Assembly: GCA_025612375.1 (NCBI GenBank)
Contig: JAAXKN010000045.1
Coordinates: 1 to 32,901, forward strand
Length of the DNA: 32,901 bases
Direction of reading: 5' to 3'
DNA from: Ignavibacteria bacterium
GTDB taxonomy: Bacteria; Bacteroidota; Ignavibacteria; Ignavibacteriales; SURF-24
Positions 16,175 to 24,885 of this stretch are shown piece after piece. The position numbers and the translations under genes are program-made. The notes below the pieces were generated by a model that did not search any database, was not told the DNA's origin, and worked only from the letters and a program-made list of their open reading frames with translations. How positions within the stretch are numbered: the stretch's first letter is position 1; every line of letters begins with the position of its first letter.

Positions 16175-17299
16175 ATGGGTAATGCTAAATCGGAACGTCT
16201 GCTCTCGCTGGATGTTTTCAGGGGAATTACAATTGCAGGTATGATACTTGTAAATACTCCCGGCACCTGGGAGCATGTTTATCCTGCACTGCAGCACGCC
16301 AAATGGAACGGGATTACGCCAACGGACCTGATATTCCCTTTTTTCCTTTTTATTGTCGGCGTCGCTACGACACTTTCACTTTCCAAAAGAAAGCAAAGAG
16401 GCGATGACAAGAAAAAGCTGGTACTTCAGATCGTAAGGCGCTCTGTTATAATATTCCTGCTTGGTATCTTTCTGGCCGCATTCCCCGATTTTAATTTTTC
16501 AACCGTCAGAATACCAGGCGTTCTGCAGAGGATTGCGGTGGTTTATATGATTACAAGCCTGCTCTACCTTTGGACAAACACCAGGAATCTTACCATTACT
16601 GCAGCTGTGATTCTGCTCCTTTACTGGGCTATGATGACTCTTATTCCCGTGCCCGGAGTGGGCTATGCTAACCTGGAACCATCTACAAACCTCGGCGCCT
16701 GGCTAGACCGCACGATCATTGGGCCGCATATCTGGTATTACTCCAAAACCTGGGACCCGGAAGGGCTCTTAAGCACACTGCCCGCAATTTCAACGGCCAT
16801 ATTCGGCATACTGGCAGGGGAGTGGCTAAGAAGGACTGACGTTGAAAATTCCACCAGGACCGTCTGGATGTTCTTCTGGGGAAACGCGGGACTGGTGCTT
16901 GGAACTATATGGGATATGTGGTTCCCGATAAATAAGAACCTCTGGACCAGCTCATATGTCGTTTTTACGGCCGGCATGGCACTTCAGTTTCTTGGAATGT
17001 GCTACTGGGTTATTGATGTTAAAGGATATACAAAATGGACAAAGCCTTTTGTTGTATACGGCACTAATGCCATTGCGGCATATTTCCTTTCCGAAATAAT
17101 TGAGCGCGCTTTATACATACCGAAGGTAATGGATGCTTCAGGCCATATGATAGATCTGAGGGTTTATCTCTACAACGTCCTTTTTGCTTCCTGGCTTCCC
17201 GGCCTTAACGCCTCACTTGCCTGGGCGCTGGCATATGTAGTAATTTTGTGCGGACTGTTCTGGATCTTATATTCCAAAAAAATATTTATAAAAGTTTAA
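16175..17299 (+). CDS. NagX-like membrane acyltransferase (DUF5009/HGSNAT type)
   Basis: A 374-residue polytopic membrane protein with roughly ten transmembrane helices. The opening RLLSLDVFRGITIAGMILVN (Leu-Asp-x-Phe-Arg-Gly) is the hallmark of the heparan-alpha-glucosaminide N-acetyltransferase/NagX group, followed by a conserved WNGITPTDLIFPFFLFIVG block and RIPGVLQRIAVVY. In human HGSNAT and relatives the enzyme transfers an acetyl group from cytosolic acetyl-CoA to an amino sugar across the membrane; the bacterial substrate is unknown but probably an aminosugar. AAGGGG lies about 12 bases before the ATG. It starts 109 bases after the DedA gene and is followed after 36 bases by the acyl-CoA synthetase gene; no terminator is seen between them. 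Confidence 0.88.
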   Translation: MGNAKSERLLSLDVFRGITIAGMILVNTPGTWEHVYPALQHAKWNGITPTDLIFPFFLFIVGVATTLSLSKRKQRGDDKKKLVLQIVRRSVIIFLLGIFLAAFPDFNFSTVRIPGVLQRIAVVYMITSLLYLWTNTRNLTITAAVILLLYWAMMTLIPVPGVGYANLEPSTNLGAWLDRTIIGPHIWYYSKTWDPEGLLSTLPAISTAIFGILAGEWLRRTDVENSTRTVWMFFWGNAGLVLGTIWDMWFPINKNLWTSSYVVFTAGMALQFLGMCYWVIDVKGYTKWTKPFVVYGTNAIAAYFLSEIIERALYIPKVMDASGHMIDLRVYLYNVLFASWLPGLNASLAWALAYVVILCGLFWILYSKKIFIKV

Positions 17300-17335
17300 T
17301 TTAAGTGTTAATGAAAAAGTGTTATTGGAGAATTA

Positions 17336-19159
17336 ATGCCTGTAATAAGAAAATTTAAGACGATTCCCGAACTCTTTGTAATGCTGACAGAAGAGTATGC
17401 AAAGACGACGGATAGGCCTTTAATGAAACATAAAGTAGCCGGCCAGTATAAAGGGATCAGCTACGGGGAATTTAAGGAAGAAACCGAAAAGTTTGCCAAC
17501 GGCCTGGCTACGCTTGGCCTTAAGCGTGAGGATAGAATTGCCATTATTTCCGAAAACCGCCCTGAATGGGTCTATTCAGATATGGCTATTCTTGCTCTTG
17601 GGGTTGTGGACGTGCCTTTGTATCCTTCACTTACTTCCGATTCGGTGGAATTTATTCTCAACAATTCTGAGGCGGCAGGAATAATAGTTTCAAATAAATT
17701 CCAGCTCAATAAGGTCCTTAAGATCAGGGCCAACTGCAAGATGCTGAAGTTTATTATTGTCTTAAATGAAAAGGATGTTCCCTCCGGCGTTTCGGATATT
17801 TTTTCATTCCGCGAAATCCAGGAACGGGGAGTTATCTTCAGGCAGCAGAACCCCTTCTTTTTTAAGGAAAGCATAAAAGTCTGCAAACCTGATGACATAT
17901 GCACAATAATTTATACTTCTGGCACTACGGGCGTTCCCAAAGGGGTAATGCTTACGAACTGGAATATTGTTTCAAATGTCCTTGCGGCGTCAGAGGCCAT
18001 TCCTTTTACAAAGGATGACGTATTTTTATCATTTCTTCCCTTATGCCATATTTTTGAAAGAATGGCAGGCTACTATACAGCCTTTTCTTCCGGCGGACAG
18101 GTCTGCTACGCCGAGGGCATTGAAGCCGTTGCAAACAATATGATTGAAGTAAAGCCTACCATACTTACAACGGTTCCCAGGCTTTTTGAAAGAATTTACA
18201 GCAAAATTAAAAAGAACGTGGAAAGCCAGTCCGAAAAGAAACAGAAGATCTTCAACTGGGCTATTGAAATGGGGAGGCAGTACGCTTTGGCTAAAAAAGC
18301 CGACAGTGTAACAATCAGCCTTCTTCTTAAATATAAGGCGGCCGAAAAGCTCGTACTTAACACAATAAGGGAAAAAACCGGAGGGCGCCTGAGGTTCTTT
18401 GTCTCCGGCGGAGCCGCGCTTCCGCGTGAACTGGGCGAGTTCTTTGAGGCTGTTGGAATTACGATACTCGAAGGCTACGGACTAACCGAGTCATCCCCTG
18501 TAATTGCGGTTAACCGCGTGGACGACTACAAGTTCGGCTCAGTCGGAAAACCTTTCCCCGGCGTTGAGGTGAAAATTGCCTCCGATGGCGAGATACTTGC
18601 CCGCGGGCCGAATATTATGCAGGGCTACTACAAAAATAAAAAGGAAACTGAAGCCGTTCTTAAGGACGGATGGCTGCATACGGGTGACATTGGTGTCTTT
18701 GATGCAGAAGGGTTCCTGGTTATAACCGACAGGAAAAAACATTTGTTCAAGACCTCTGCCGGAAAGTACATTGCCCCAACACCCATAGAAAACCTGTTCC
18801 TGGGAAGCAAGTACATAGACCAGTTCGTCCTTATTGGCGACAGAAGAATGTTCCTAAGCGCTCTTATTGTCCCTGACTTTGAGGCCATAAGGGAATATGC
18901 CGATTCGCACGGAATTGATTATACGTCAAATGAGGATCTGACTAACAGCAAGGAAATCTATAATATAATTGAAAAGGACCTGGAACGCTTCCAGAAGCAG
19001 CTTGCAAATTATGAAAGGGTCAGGAAATTCGTTCTTCTGGAAAGGCCTTTCAGCCTGGAGTCAGGTGAGGTTACGCCGACCCTGAAGCTCAAGAGGAAAG
19101 TAATAGAAGAGCGCTACGGAAGTCTTATTGACGAGATGTATTCAAGCCTGGAAAAATAA
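17336..19159 (+). CDS. Long-chain fatty acid-CoA ligase (AMP-binding)
   Basis: A 607-residue adenylate-forming enzyme that activates fatty acids with ATP and CoA. Motifs in order: the phosphate loop IIYTSGTTGVPKG (about 189-202), LPLCHIFER (about 234), the adenine/acyl motif GYGLTESSP (about 380-388), HTGDIG (about 447-452) and DRKKHLFKTSAGKYIAP (about 464-480), plus the C-terminal catalytic-Lys region TPTLKLKRK near residue 583. The length and these features match the long 600-residue FadD15/ACSL-like branch, not the 560-residue E. coli FadD type. TGGAGA is spaced 6-7 bases before ATG 17336. It may share a transcript with the upstream NagX-like gene. It ends in a terminator shared with the convergent kinase gene. 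Confidence 0.93.
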   Translation: MPVIRKFKTIPELFVMLTEEYAKTTDRPLMKHKVAGQYKGISYGEFKEETEKFANGLATLGLKREDRIAIISENRPEWVYSDMAILALGVVDVPLYPSLTSDSVEFILNNSEAAGIIVSNKFQLNKVLKIRANCKMLKFIIVLNEKDVPSGVSDIFSFREIQERGVIFRQQNPFFFKESIKVCKPDDICTIIYTSGTTGVPKGVMLTNWNIVSNVLAASEAIPFTKDDVFLSFLPLCHIFERMAGYYTAFSSGGQVCYAEGIEAVANNMIEVKPTILTTVPRLFERIYSKIKKNVESQSEKKQKIFNWAIEMGRQYALAKKADSVTISLLLKYKAAEKLVLNTIREKTGGRLRFFVSGGAALPRELGEFFEAVGITILEGYGLTESSPVIAVNRVDDYKFGSVGKPFPGVEVKIASDGEILARGPNIMQGYYKNKKETEAVLKDGWLHTGDIGVFDAEGFLVITDRKKHLFKTSAGKYIAPTPIENLFLGSKYIDQFVLIGDRRMFLSALIVPDFEAIREYADSHGIDYTSNEDLTNSKEIYNIIEKDLERFQKQLANYERVRKFVLLERPFSLESGEVTPTLKLKRKVIEERYGSLIDEMYSSLEK

Positions 19160-19168
19160 ATTCATATT

Positions 19169-19204
19169 AAAATGATGTCAGGAGATTTTTCCTGGCATCA
19201 TTTT
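19169..19204. terminator. Bidirectional terminator between convergent genes
   Basis: A near-perfect inverted repeat AAAATGATG-t-CAGG / CCTG-g-CATCATTTT with a T-rich loop lies between the ends of the acyl-CoA ligase gene (plus) and the histidine kinase gene (minus). A-runs on one side and T-runs on the other would serve both strands. Confidence 0.85.
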
Positions 19205-19208
19205 AATT

Positions 19209-20456
19209 CTAACTGAAAACCACAGTAAAAACCGAGCCTTCATTCTTCCGGCTTTTGACTTTGATCTCGGCATTATTTAAGCCGGCATATTGTTCCACTA
19301 AGGCCAGCCCCAGGCCGTTTCCGTCAAACTGCCTTGTGTAACCCGTTTTTTCCTGCGAAAATGGCGTAAAAAGATTGGGCAGGTACTCTTCTGAAATCCC
19401 TACGCCCGTGTCTTTTATATCCACACAAAGCCTTTTTCTGTTATCCCTGTAGACTTTAATCTCAACAGTCCCCCTCGGTGTAAACTTGATCGCATTGTCA
19501 ATCAGGTTTTCAAATATCTGGTTAACCGTGTAAAGATCGGCTCTGAGCACCGTGCTTTGTTCATCGTTTGTGTATATGAGCTGAAGCCCTTTCAATCTTG
19601 CAACAGAATGAAAATAGAAGATCTGGTTTTCAAGCACTTCTTTTCCCAGATCTATTTCTTCGGGGTTAATTTTCAGGTTGCCGCTTTGTACCTGCGACAT
19701 GTCAAGAAGCAGATCAATGGTTCTGATGAGTCTTTTGGCGCCGTTATCTATCATCTTAAAGCCTGACTTGAGCTCTTCGGTAAGCCTTCCTTCCATCTCA
19801 TCCTTGATCAGGCTTATAAAGCTCATCATGGTGTTAACGGGGGTGCGTATCTCATGCGAAATCTGGGCCAGAAATTCGGATTTTAACTTTTCCGACTTTT
19901 CTGCAATTTCCCTTGCCTTGCGAAGCTCCTCTTCTGAGGCTTTTCTTTGTGTGATATCCTCCTTTACGCAAATAAAATGCGTTACTTCGCCGCTATCGTT
20001 CTGAACCGGCGAAATTGAGGACAAATCCCAGAAGAGCTCCCCGTTTTTCTTTTTATTATGGAACTCCCCGTGCCATTCCTTTGCTGACATAATAGTTGTC
20101 CAGAGCTTTTCATACTCTTCGGCCGGGGTCTCTCCTGATTTAAGAATGGCTGGGGTCTTACCCTTTACTTCATCCGGCTCATATCCGGTTACAGCTGTAA
20201 ACTTGGGGTTTACATATTCTATGATGCCATTTTTATCGGTGATAATGATAAGGCTGGAGCTTTGATTTACAGCCCTCAAAAACTTTCTTAACTCTTCCCT
20301 GGAATTGTCAACCGATATCTGAAACTCTTCTTGTTCCCGGAAACCGGATTCAGGCCTTCCGTTTACTTCATTTCCGTTTAATTTATTAAAATCCTTAGAA
20401 TTACCAGTCTCCGCAGCGCCCGACTCAGCTAATTCACATCCGTAATTTCTCTTCAT
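19209..20456 (-). CDS. Soluble PAS-domain sensor histidine kinase
   Basis: A 415-residue hybrid-free histidine kinase without transmembrane segments. The first 55 residues are low-complexity. A PAS domain with PAC motif spans about 57-170 (IITDKNGIIEYVNPKF, GYEPDEVKGK, FICVKEDITQRK), then a short coiled coil (170-192), the HisKA dimer domain with phospho-accepting His201 in ISHEIRTP, and the HATPase_c domain with N box ENLIDNAIKF (316-325), G1 DTGVGIS (349-355) and G2 GNGLGLAL (379-386). All catalytic boxes are intact. The PAS ligand is unknown; no haem- or flavin-type signature was recognised. No response regulator is adjacent, so its partner is elsewhere. GAGGG lies 4-5 bases before the start. 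Three direct repeats occur upstream. Confidence 0.92.
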   Translation of the reverse strand: MKRNYGCELAESGAAETGNSKDFNKLNGNEVNGRPESGFREQEEFQISVDNSREELRKFLRAVNQSSSLIIITDKNGIIEYVNPKFTAVTGYEPDEVKGKTPAILKSGETPAEEYEKLWTTIMSAKEWHGEFHNKKKNGELFWDLSSISPVQNDSGEVTHFICVKEDITQRKASEEELRKAREIAEKSEKLKSEFLAQISHEIRTPVNTMMSFISLIKDEMEGRLTEELKSGFKMIDNGAKRLIRTIDLLLDMSQVQSGNLKINPEEIDLGKEVLENQIFYFHSVARLKGLQLIYTNDEQSTVLRADLYTVNQIFENLIDNAIKFTPRGTVEIKVYRDNRKRLCVDIKDTGVGISEEYLPNLFTPFSQEKTGYTRQFDGNGLGLALVEQYAGLNNAEIKVKSRKNEGSVFTVVFS

Positions 20457-20751
20457 GAACCCTCAGTATTTCTTAACCGGTCAAATTGAAGATTTGCCCT
20501 GTTTCTGTTTTGGTGAATAAACTTCCTTTGCTAAACTTCCTTATGCTAACCTTCCGGTTGTAAAACGATCGGAAAAATATAGCCCTCAGCCTTTAGAGTC
20601 AATCCTATTTTTTCAGACTTGAGAGAAAAATTACACAAACATGCTTTTATTAGTTTTCATATCACTTATTAAATATCAGAATTTGTGCGTGAATTCCGGT
20701 TTTTCAGGAAATTTTACTTATATTTAGTGATACGTATAAAAATTAGTGGGA
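20457..20751. promoter_or_regulatory. Divergent promoter region of kinase and metG
   Basis: This 295-base gap separates divergently transcribed genes. On the kinase side (20518-20557) three tandem copies of TAAACTTCC/TAACCTTCC with a 14-15-base period occur. On the metG side TATATTTA (20719-20726) is a candidate -10/-7 element 33 bases before ATG 20752. No ribosome site is clear before metG, where both a GTG (20746) and an ATG (20752) are possible. Nothing else, such as a T-box stem-loop, was recognised. Confidence 0.4.
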
Positions 20752-22800
20752 ATGAAATTGGATAAAGAAAAAATTATTGTTACTTCTGCTTTGCCATATG
20801 CCAACGGACCTATCCATCTGGGGCACTTAAGCGGCGCATACCTGCCGGCCGACATTTATGTCAGATATAAAAGGCTCATTGGAGCCGATATTCTCTATAT
20901 CTGCGGCTCAGATGAGCACGGTGTGCCGATTACAATTACAGCCGATAAGGAAAACGTTAAACCTCAGGTCGTTATCGACCGGTTCCATAATATAAATAAG
21001 GACGCCTTCGAAAAGTTCGGAATGAGCTTCGATATTTATTCCAGAACCAGCCTTCCTGTACACCACGAGACATCGAAGGAATTCTTTCTTACATACTTTA
21101 AGCAGGGAATCTTAAAGGAGAAAAAATCTCTCCAGTTTTATGATGAAAAGGTAAAAATGTTTCTGCCCGACCGCTACGTTGAAGGCACATGCCCGAACTG
21201 CGGCAACGAGCAGGCAAGAAGCGATGAATGTGAAAACTGCGGTGCTCTTTATGACCCCGCAGAACTTAAGAACCCGAAAAGCAAGATCTCGGGCGAAACC
21301 CCGGTCTTAAAGGAAACTTCCCATTACTATTTCCCCCTGGGCAAGTACCAGGAAAGGCTCGAAAATTACGTATCCGAAATGAATCAGAAATACGGCTGGA
21401 AGGAAAACGTCCTCCAGTACTGCCGCGGATGGTTTAAGGACGGACTTCAGGACAGGGCCGTAACACGCGACCTGGACTGGGGCGTTCAGGTACCTCTCGA
21501 TTCGGCACAGGGTAAGGTTCTTTATGTGTGGTTTGAAGCCGTTCTCGGATATATTTCTGCAACAAAGGAACTCTCGCAAAAGCTCGGGCAGCCTGAAATG
21601 TGGAAAGAGTACTGGCAGAACCCTGAGACCAAATACGTCGCTTTTATAGGAAAAGACAACATTGTTTTCCATACAATTTTCTTCCCCGCAATGCTTATGG
21701 CCTGGAACGACGCCAGGGAGGATAAATATATACTTCCTCAGAACGTGCCGGCAAATGAGTTCCTGAACTTTGAAGGCAAGAAATTCTCCAAAAGCAGGAA
21801 CTGGGGAATTGACGTAATTGACTTTTTGAAGCTTTTCCCGGCTGACCCGCTGCGTTATACTCTGGCTGCAAATCTGCCCGAGAACAGGGACACAGATTTT
21901 TACTGGAAGGAATTCCAGGCAAGAAACAACAGCGAACTGGCCGATATACTGGGAAATTTTGTAAACAGGACTTTTACCTTCGTTCATAAGCATTTTGAAG
22001 GAAAAGTGCCTCAGAAAGGGACTCTTCAGCAGATTGACAGGGATATGCTGGAGCTTCTTAAAGGATATCCGAAAAAAATTGCAGGATACTTCGAACAGTA
22101 TAAAATTAAAGACGGCGTAAATGAGATAATGAACCTGGCAAGAGCCGGGAACAAGTATTTTAACGATTCCGAGCCGTGGAAATCGGTTAAAACTGACCGT
22201 GAACGCTGCCAGACAACACTTTACGTCTGCCTCCAGGCAATAAATACGCTTGCCGAGATGTTCTACCCCGTAATACCGTTTTCAGCTGAAAAGCTCTTTA
22301 AGATGCTGAATTCAAAGCCTGTTGAATGGGAAAAATCGGGCGGTGAGAACCTTCCCGAGGGCCACCAGCTGAACCAGGCTGAGATACTTTTTACAAAGAT
22401 CGAAGACAAGACGATTGAAGAGCAGACAAATAGGCTTGGACAGGCTGAACAGCCCCAAAAGGTGGAAAAATTTGAGGAAATTACGATTGACGATTTCTTC
22501 AGGGTCCAGCTAAGGACTGCAGTAATAACCCACGCCGAAAGCGTTCCCAAGAGCGAAAAACTTGTAAAACTTAAAGTTGACCTGGGATTTGAAAAAAGAC
22601 AGGTCGTGGCAGGAATTGCCAAAAGTTTTAAGCCCGAGGAGCTCATCGGTAAAAAGATTCTTATGGTAGCTAACCTTAAACCCGCAAAACTCATGGGCCT
22701 GGAAAGCCAGGGAATGATTCTGGCAGTAGATAACGGCCAGGGCGGCGTAAGTTTGCTGGAAGTAGATGAAAACATTAAACCAGGAACAAGAGCTAAGTAA
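20752..22800 (+). CDS. metG: Methionyl-tRNA synthetase with tRNA-binding tail
   Basis: A 682-residue class I aminoacyl-tRNA synthetase that charges tRNA-Met. The HIGH motif is HLGH in PYANGPIHLGHLSG (about 16-29). The zinc-binding knob has CPNCGNEQ and ECENCG (about 146-163), giving four cysteines as in the E. coli-type group. The KMSKS motif appears as KFSKS near residue 344. The anticodon-binding helical domain follows to about 530. Residues from about 578 form a C-terminal EMAPII/Trbp111-like tRNA-binding domain (FFRVQLRTAVITHAE through VNLKP-type motif MVANLKPAKLMG), which often dimerises the enzyme. A GTG six bases upstream (20746) would add two residues. The stop codon lies inside the terminator. 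Confidence 0.97.
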   Translation: MKLDKEKIIVTSALPYANGPIHLGHLSGAYLPADIYVRYKRLIGADILYICGSDEHGVPITITADKENVKPQVVIDRFHNINKDAFEKFGMSFDIYSRTSLPVHHETSKEFFLTYFKQGILKEKKSLQFYDEKVKMFLPDRYVEGTCPNCGNEQARSDECENCGALYDPAELKNPKSKISGETPVLKETSHYYFPLGKYQERLENYVSEMNQKYGWKENVLQYCRGWFKDGLQDRAVTRDLDWGVQVPLDSAQGKVLYVWFEAVLGYISATKELSQKLGQPEMWKEYWQNPETKYVAFIGKDNIVFHTIFFPAMLMAWNDAREDKYILPQNVPANEFLNFEGKKFSKSRNWGIDVIDFLKLFPADPLRYTLAANLPENRDTDFYWKEFQARNNSELADILGNFVNRTFTFVHKHFEGKVPQKGTLQQIDRDMLELLKGYPKKIAGYFEQYKIKDGVNEIMNLARAGNKYFNDSEPWKSVKTDRERCQTTLYVCLQAINTLAEMFYPVIPFSAEKLFKMLNSKPVEWEKSGGENLPEGHQLNQAEILFTKIEDKTIEEQTNRLGQAEQPQKVEKFEEITIDDFFRVQLRTAVITHAESVPKSEKLVKLKVDLGFEKRQVVAGIAKSFKPEELIGKKILMVANLKPAKLMGLESQGMILAVDNGQGGVSLLEVDENIKPGTRAK

Positions 22801-22824
22801 GCCTTGTAAAAAGGCTTACTTATT
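22794..22824 (+). terminator. metG terminator overlapping the stop codon
   Basis: A perfect 12-bp stem, TAAGTAAGCCTT (22794-22805) with AAGGCTTACTTA (22811-22822), closes on a 5-base loop. Its left arm contains the TAA stop codon of metG (22798-22800). There is only a short T-run after it. Confidence 0.75.
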
Positions 22825-22914
22825 GCATAAATAGCATTCCCAAATTCCCTTGCTTTTATTGGAAGCTTTGGGTAAAATAGCAGGTCAATTTTATAATTAG
22901 TGGAGGTAAATCAG

Positions 22915-24885
22915 ATGCGGATTCGGATCTTATCCGTTTTATTTGTCGTGGTTGCTATGTACCTTTCTTCCTGTTCTCCTGAACATTCAAAGCTCGTTTT
23001 AGCAGAATATGGAAACGAAAAGGTTACGTTAGGTGAATTTGAAAATGTTTATTTGAAAAACGGCAGCACAATGGAAACAGCCCAGAAGGACTCGCTTTCC
23101 AAACTCAAGAATTTTCTTGATCTGTACGTGAATTTCAAAATGAAGCTCTCAGATGCTTCTCAAAGAGGTTTTGATAAGGATCCTGCACTTCAGTCTGAAT
23201 TAAAGGACTATAAGGAAAGGATCGGCAGCTCTTATCTCGTTGAAAAAGAGATGACTGCCCCGGCCATTAAAAGCCTTTATGACAAGAGAAAGTATGAACT
23301 TAGAGTAAGCCATCTGATGATCAGGCCGGATACGATTCCGGATGCCAAGGCTAAGGAAATTGCACAATCACTCCTCGACAGGATCAAAAAAGGCGAAAGC
23401 TTTGAGACACTAGTAAAACAGTACTCTGCAGACGTATATTCCCAGAAATACGGCGGTGATATCTATTATATAACTGCCGGCACGGTACTCCCTGAATTTG
23501 AAGATGCAGCCTATGCAACTGAAGTAGGAAAAATTTATCCTGAGATCGTAAAGACACGTTACGGATACCATATACTGAAAGTAACTGAAAAACGCGAAAG
23601 GATCCCTTCTATCAGGGCCAGCCACATCTTAATCAGCTTCAGAAGCGACAGCGGAAAAGTTGATACGGCTGCCGCACTGGCAAAGATTCAGGATATTAAA
23701 AACCAGCTCTTAAAGGGAGCCGACTTTGCTGAACTGGCCAAAAAATACTCACAGGATCCAGGCTCCAAAGAAAACGGCGGCGATCTGGGCTTTTTTGAAA
23801 GAAGAATGACCGTTAAGCAGTTTGACGAGGCCGCCTTCAATCTTAAGAAGGGACAGGTCTCAGACATCATTAAAACCGATTACGGCTTCCATCTCATTAA
23901 GCTTACAGATATAAACCCTTATCCTCCTTTTGAACAGGAGAGGGAAAACCTTAAGAAGCTTTACCAGAAAACCCGTTACGATTTTGATTATGCTAACTTT
24001 ATAAAGAAACTTAAAGATGACTTCAGCTTCCGCGTAAACAGGAATGCAGTTGACTATATCGCCAAGAACAACGATACAATAAAAGTCGGCTCGCAGTACT
24101 GGGAGAGCAAATGGAGAAACGGAATTAAAGATTCTGTGCTCTATTCTTTCAGGGGAACAACTGTTCCGGTTGACTCATTCTTTAAGGACATTGAACAGAA
24201 TCCTGACTACGTTAACAAAAAGATCGACCAGAACCTCTTAAATACGGCAATCAGCAAATCTGCCGAAAGCAGCCTCTTAAATGCTGCCGCACTGGAACTG
24301 GACAAGAAAGATGCACAGTTTGCCTCACTGATGGACGATTACAGAAACGGCATCTATATCTTTAAGCTTCAGGATGACGAGATTTGGAGCAAAATCCAGA
24401 TCGACAGCACAAAACTTGCAAACTACTACGAGCTTCACAAATCAGAATACAAATGGCCCGACAGGGTAAGCTTCCAGGAAATTTATTCTGCAAGTGATTC
24501 GCTGATTAACAGCTATTATAAGCTCCTTCAGAATGGAGTAAGCTTCGACAGCCTGGCTGCAAAGAAGAGTGAAAAACCGGGAAACAGCAAACCTGTGCTG
24601 GTTGACCCTTCTACAAGCCAGACGGCTAAAGAGGCTGAAAAACTCGGAACCCCCGGCACATACAGCAAACCGATAAAAATGGGTACCGGATATGTTATCG
24701 TGAAACTGGTTTCAAAAGAGCCCGCACGCCTGAAGACTTTTGAAGAAGCTAAGGCCGAGGTTTCTGCTCAGTACCAGGACCTTGAAAGCAAACGACTTGA
24801 ATCCGAGTACATTTCGAACCTGAAGAACAGATATAAACCTGTTGTTTACAACGAAGAACTTGAAAAAGCTTTTAAATCAAATTAA
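22915..24885 (+). CDS. PpiC-type peptidyl-prolyl isomerase lipoprotein
   Basis: A 656-residue lipoprotein chaperone. It has a signal peptide (MRIRILSVLFVVVAM) with lipobox L-S-S-C, Cys20. After a SurA-like N-terminal helical region (about 30-125) it carries two parvulin-type rotamase domains: about 130-225 (RVSHLMIRPD ... YGYHILKV) and about 234-345 (RASHILISF ... GGDLGFFERR ... YGFHLIKL). A degenerate third one may lie near 520-625 (PIKMGTGYVIVKL). Parvulins speed cis-trans Pro isomerisation and, like SurA, guide outer-membrane proteins through the periplasm. GGAGG (22902-22906) is spaced 8 bases before ATG 22915; the upstream GTG at 22900 precedes this site. First gene of a likely four-gene operon. 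Confidence 0.92.
   Translation: MRIRILSVLFVVVAMYLSSCSPEHSKLVLAEYGNEKVTLGEFENVYLKNGSTMETAQKDSLSKLKNFLDLYVNFKMKLSDASQRGFDKDPALQSELKDYKERIGSSYLVEKEMTAPAIKSLYDKRKYELRVSHLMIRPDTIPDAKAKEIAQSLLDRIKKGESFETLVKQYSADVYSQKYGGDIYYITAGTVLPEFEDAAYATEVGKIYPEIVKTRYGYHILKVTEKRERIPSIRASHILISFRSDSGKVDTAAALAKIQDIKNQLLKGADFAELAKKYSQDPGSKENGGDLGFFERRMTVKQFDEAAFNLKKGQVSDIIKTDYGFHLIKLTDINPYPPFEQERENLKKLYQKTRYDFDYANFIKKLKDDFSFRVNRNAVDYIAKNNDTIKVGSQYWESKWRNGIKDSVLYSFRGTTVPVDSFFKDIEQNPDYVNKKIDQNLLNTAISKSAESSLLNAAALELDKKDAQFASLMDDYRNGIYIFKLQDDEIWSKIQIDSTKLANYYELHKSEYKWPDRVSFQEIYSASDSLINSYYKLLQNGVSFDSLAAKKSEKPGNSKPVLVDPSTSQTAKEAEKLGTPGTYSKPIKMGTGYVIVKLVSKEPARLKTFEEAKAEVSAQYQDLESKRLESEYISNLKNRYKPVVYNEELEKAFKSN

Noticed and set aside
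21307-21993. 228-codon frame on the minus strand inside metG
   Set aside because: It lies wholly within a full-length, motif-complete metG and has no recognisable domain; it is an antisense shadow.
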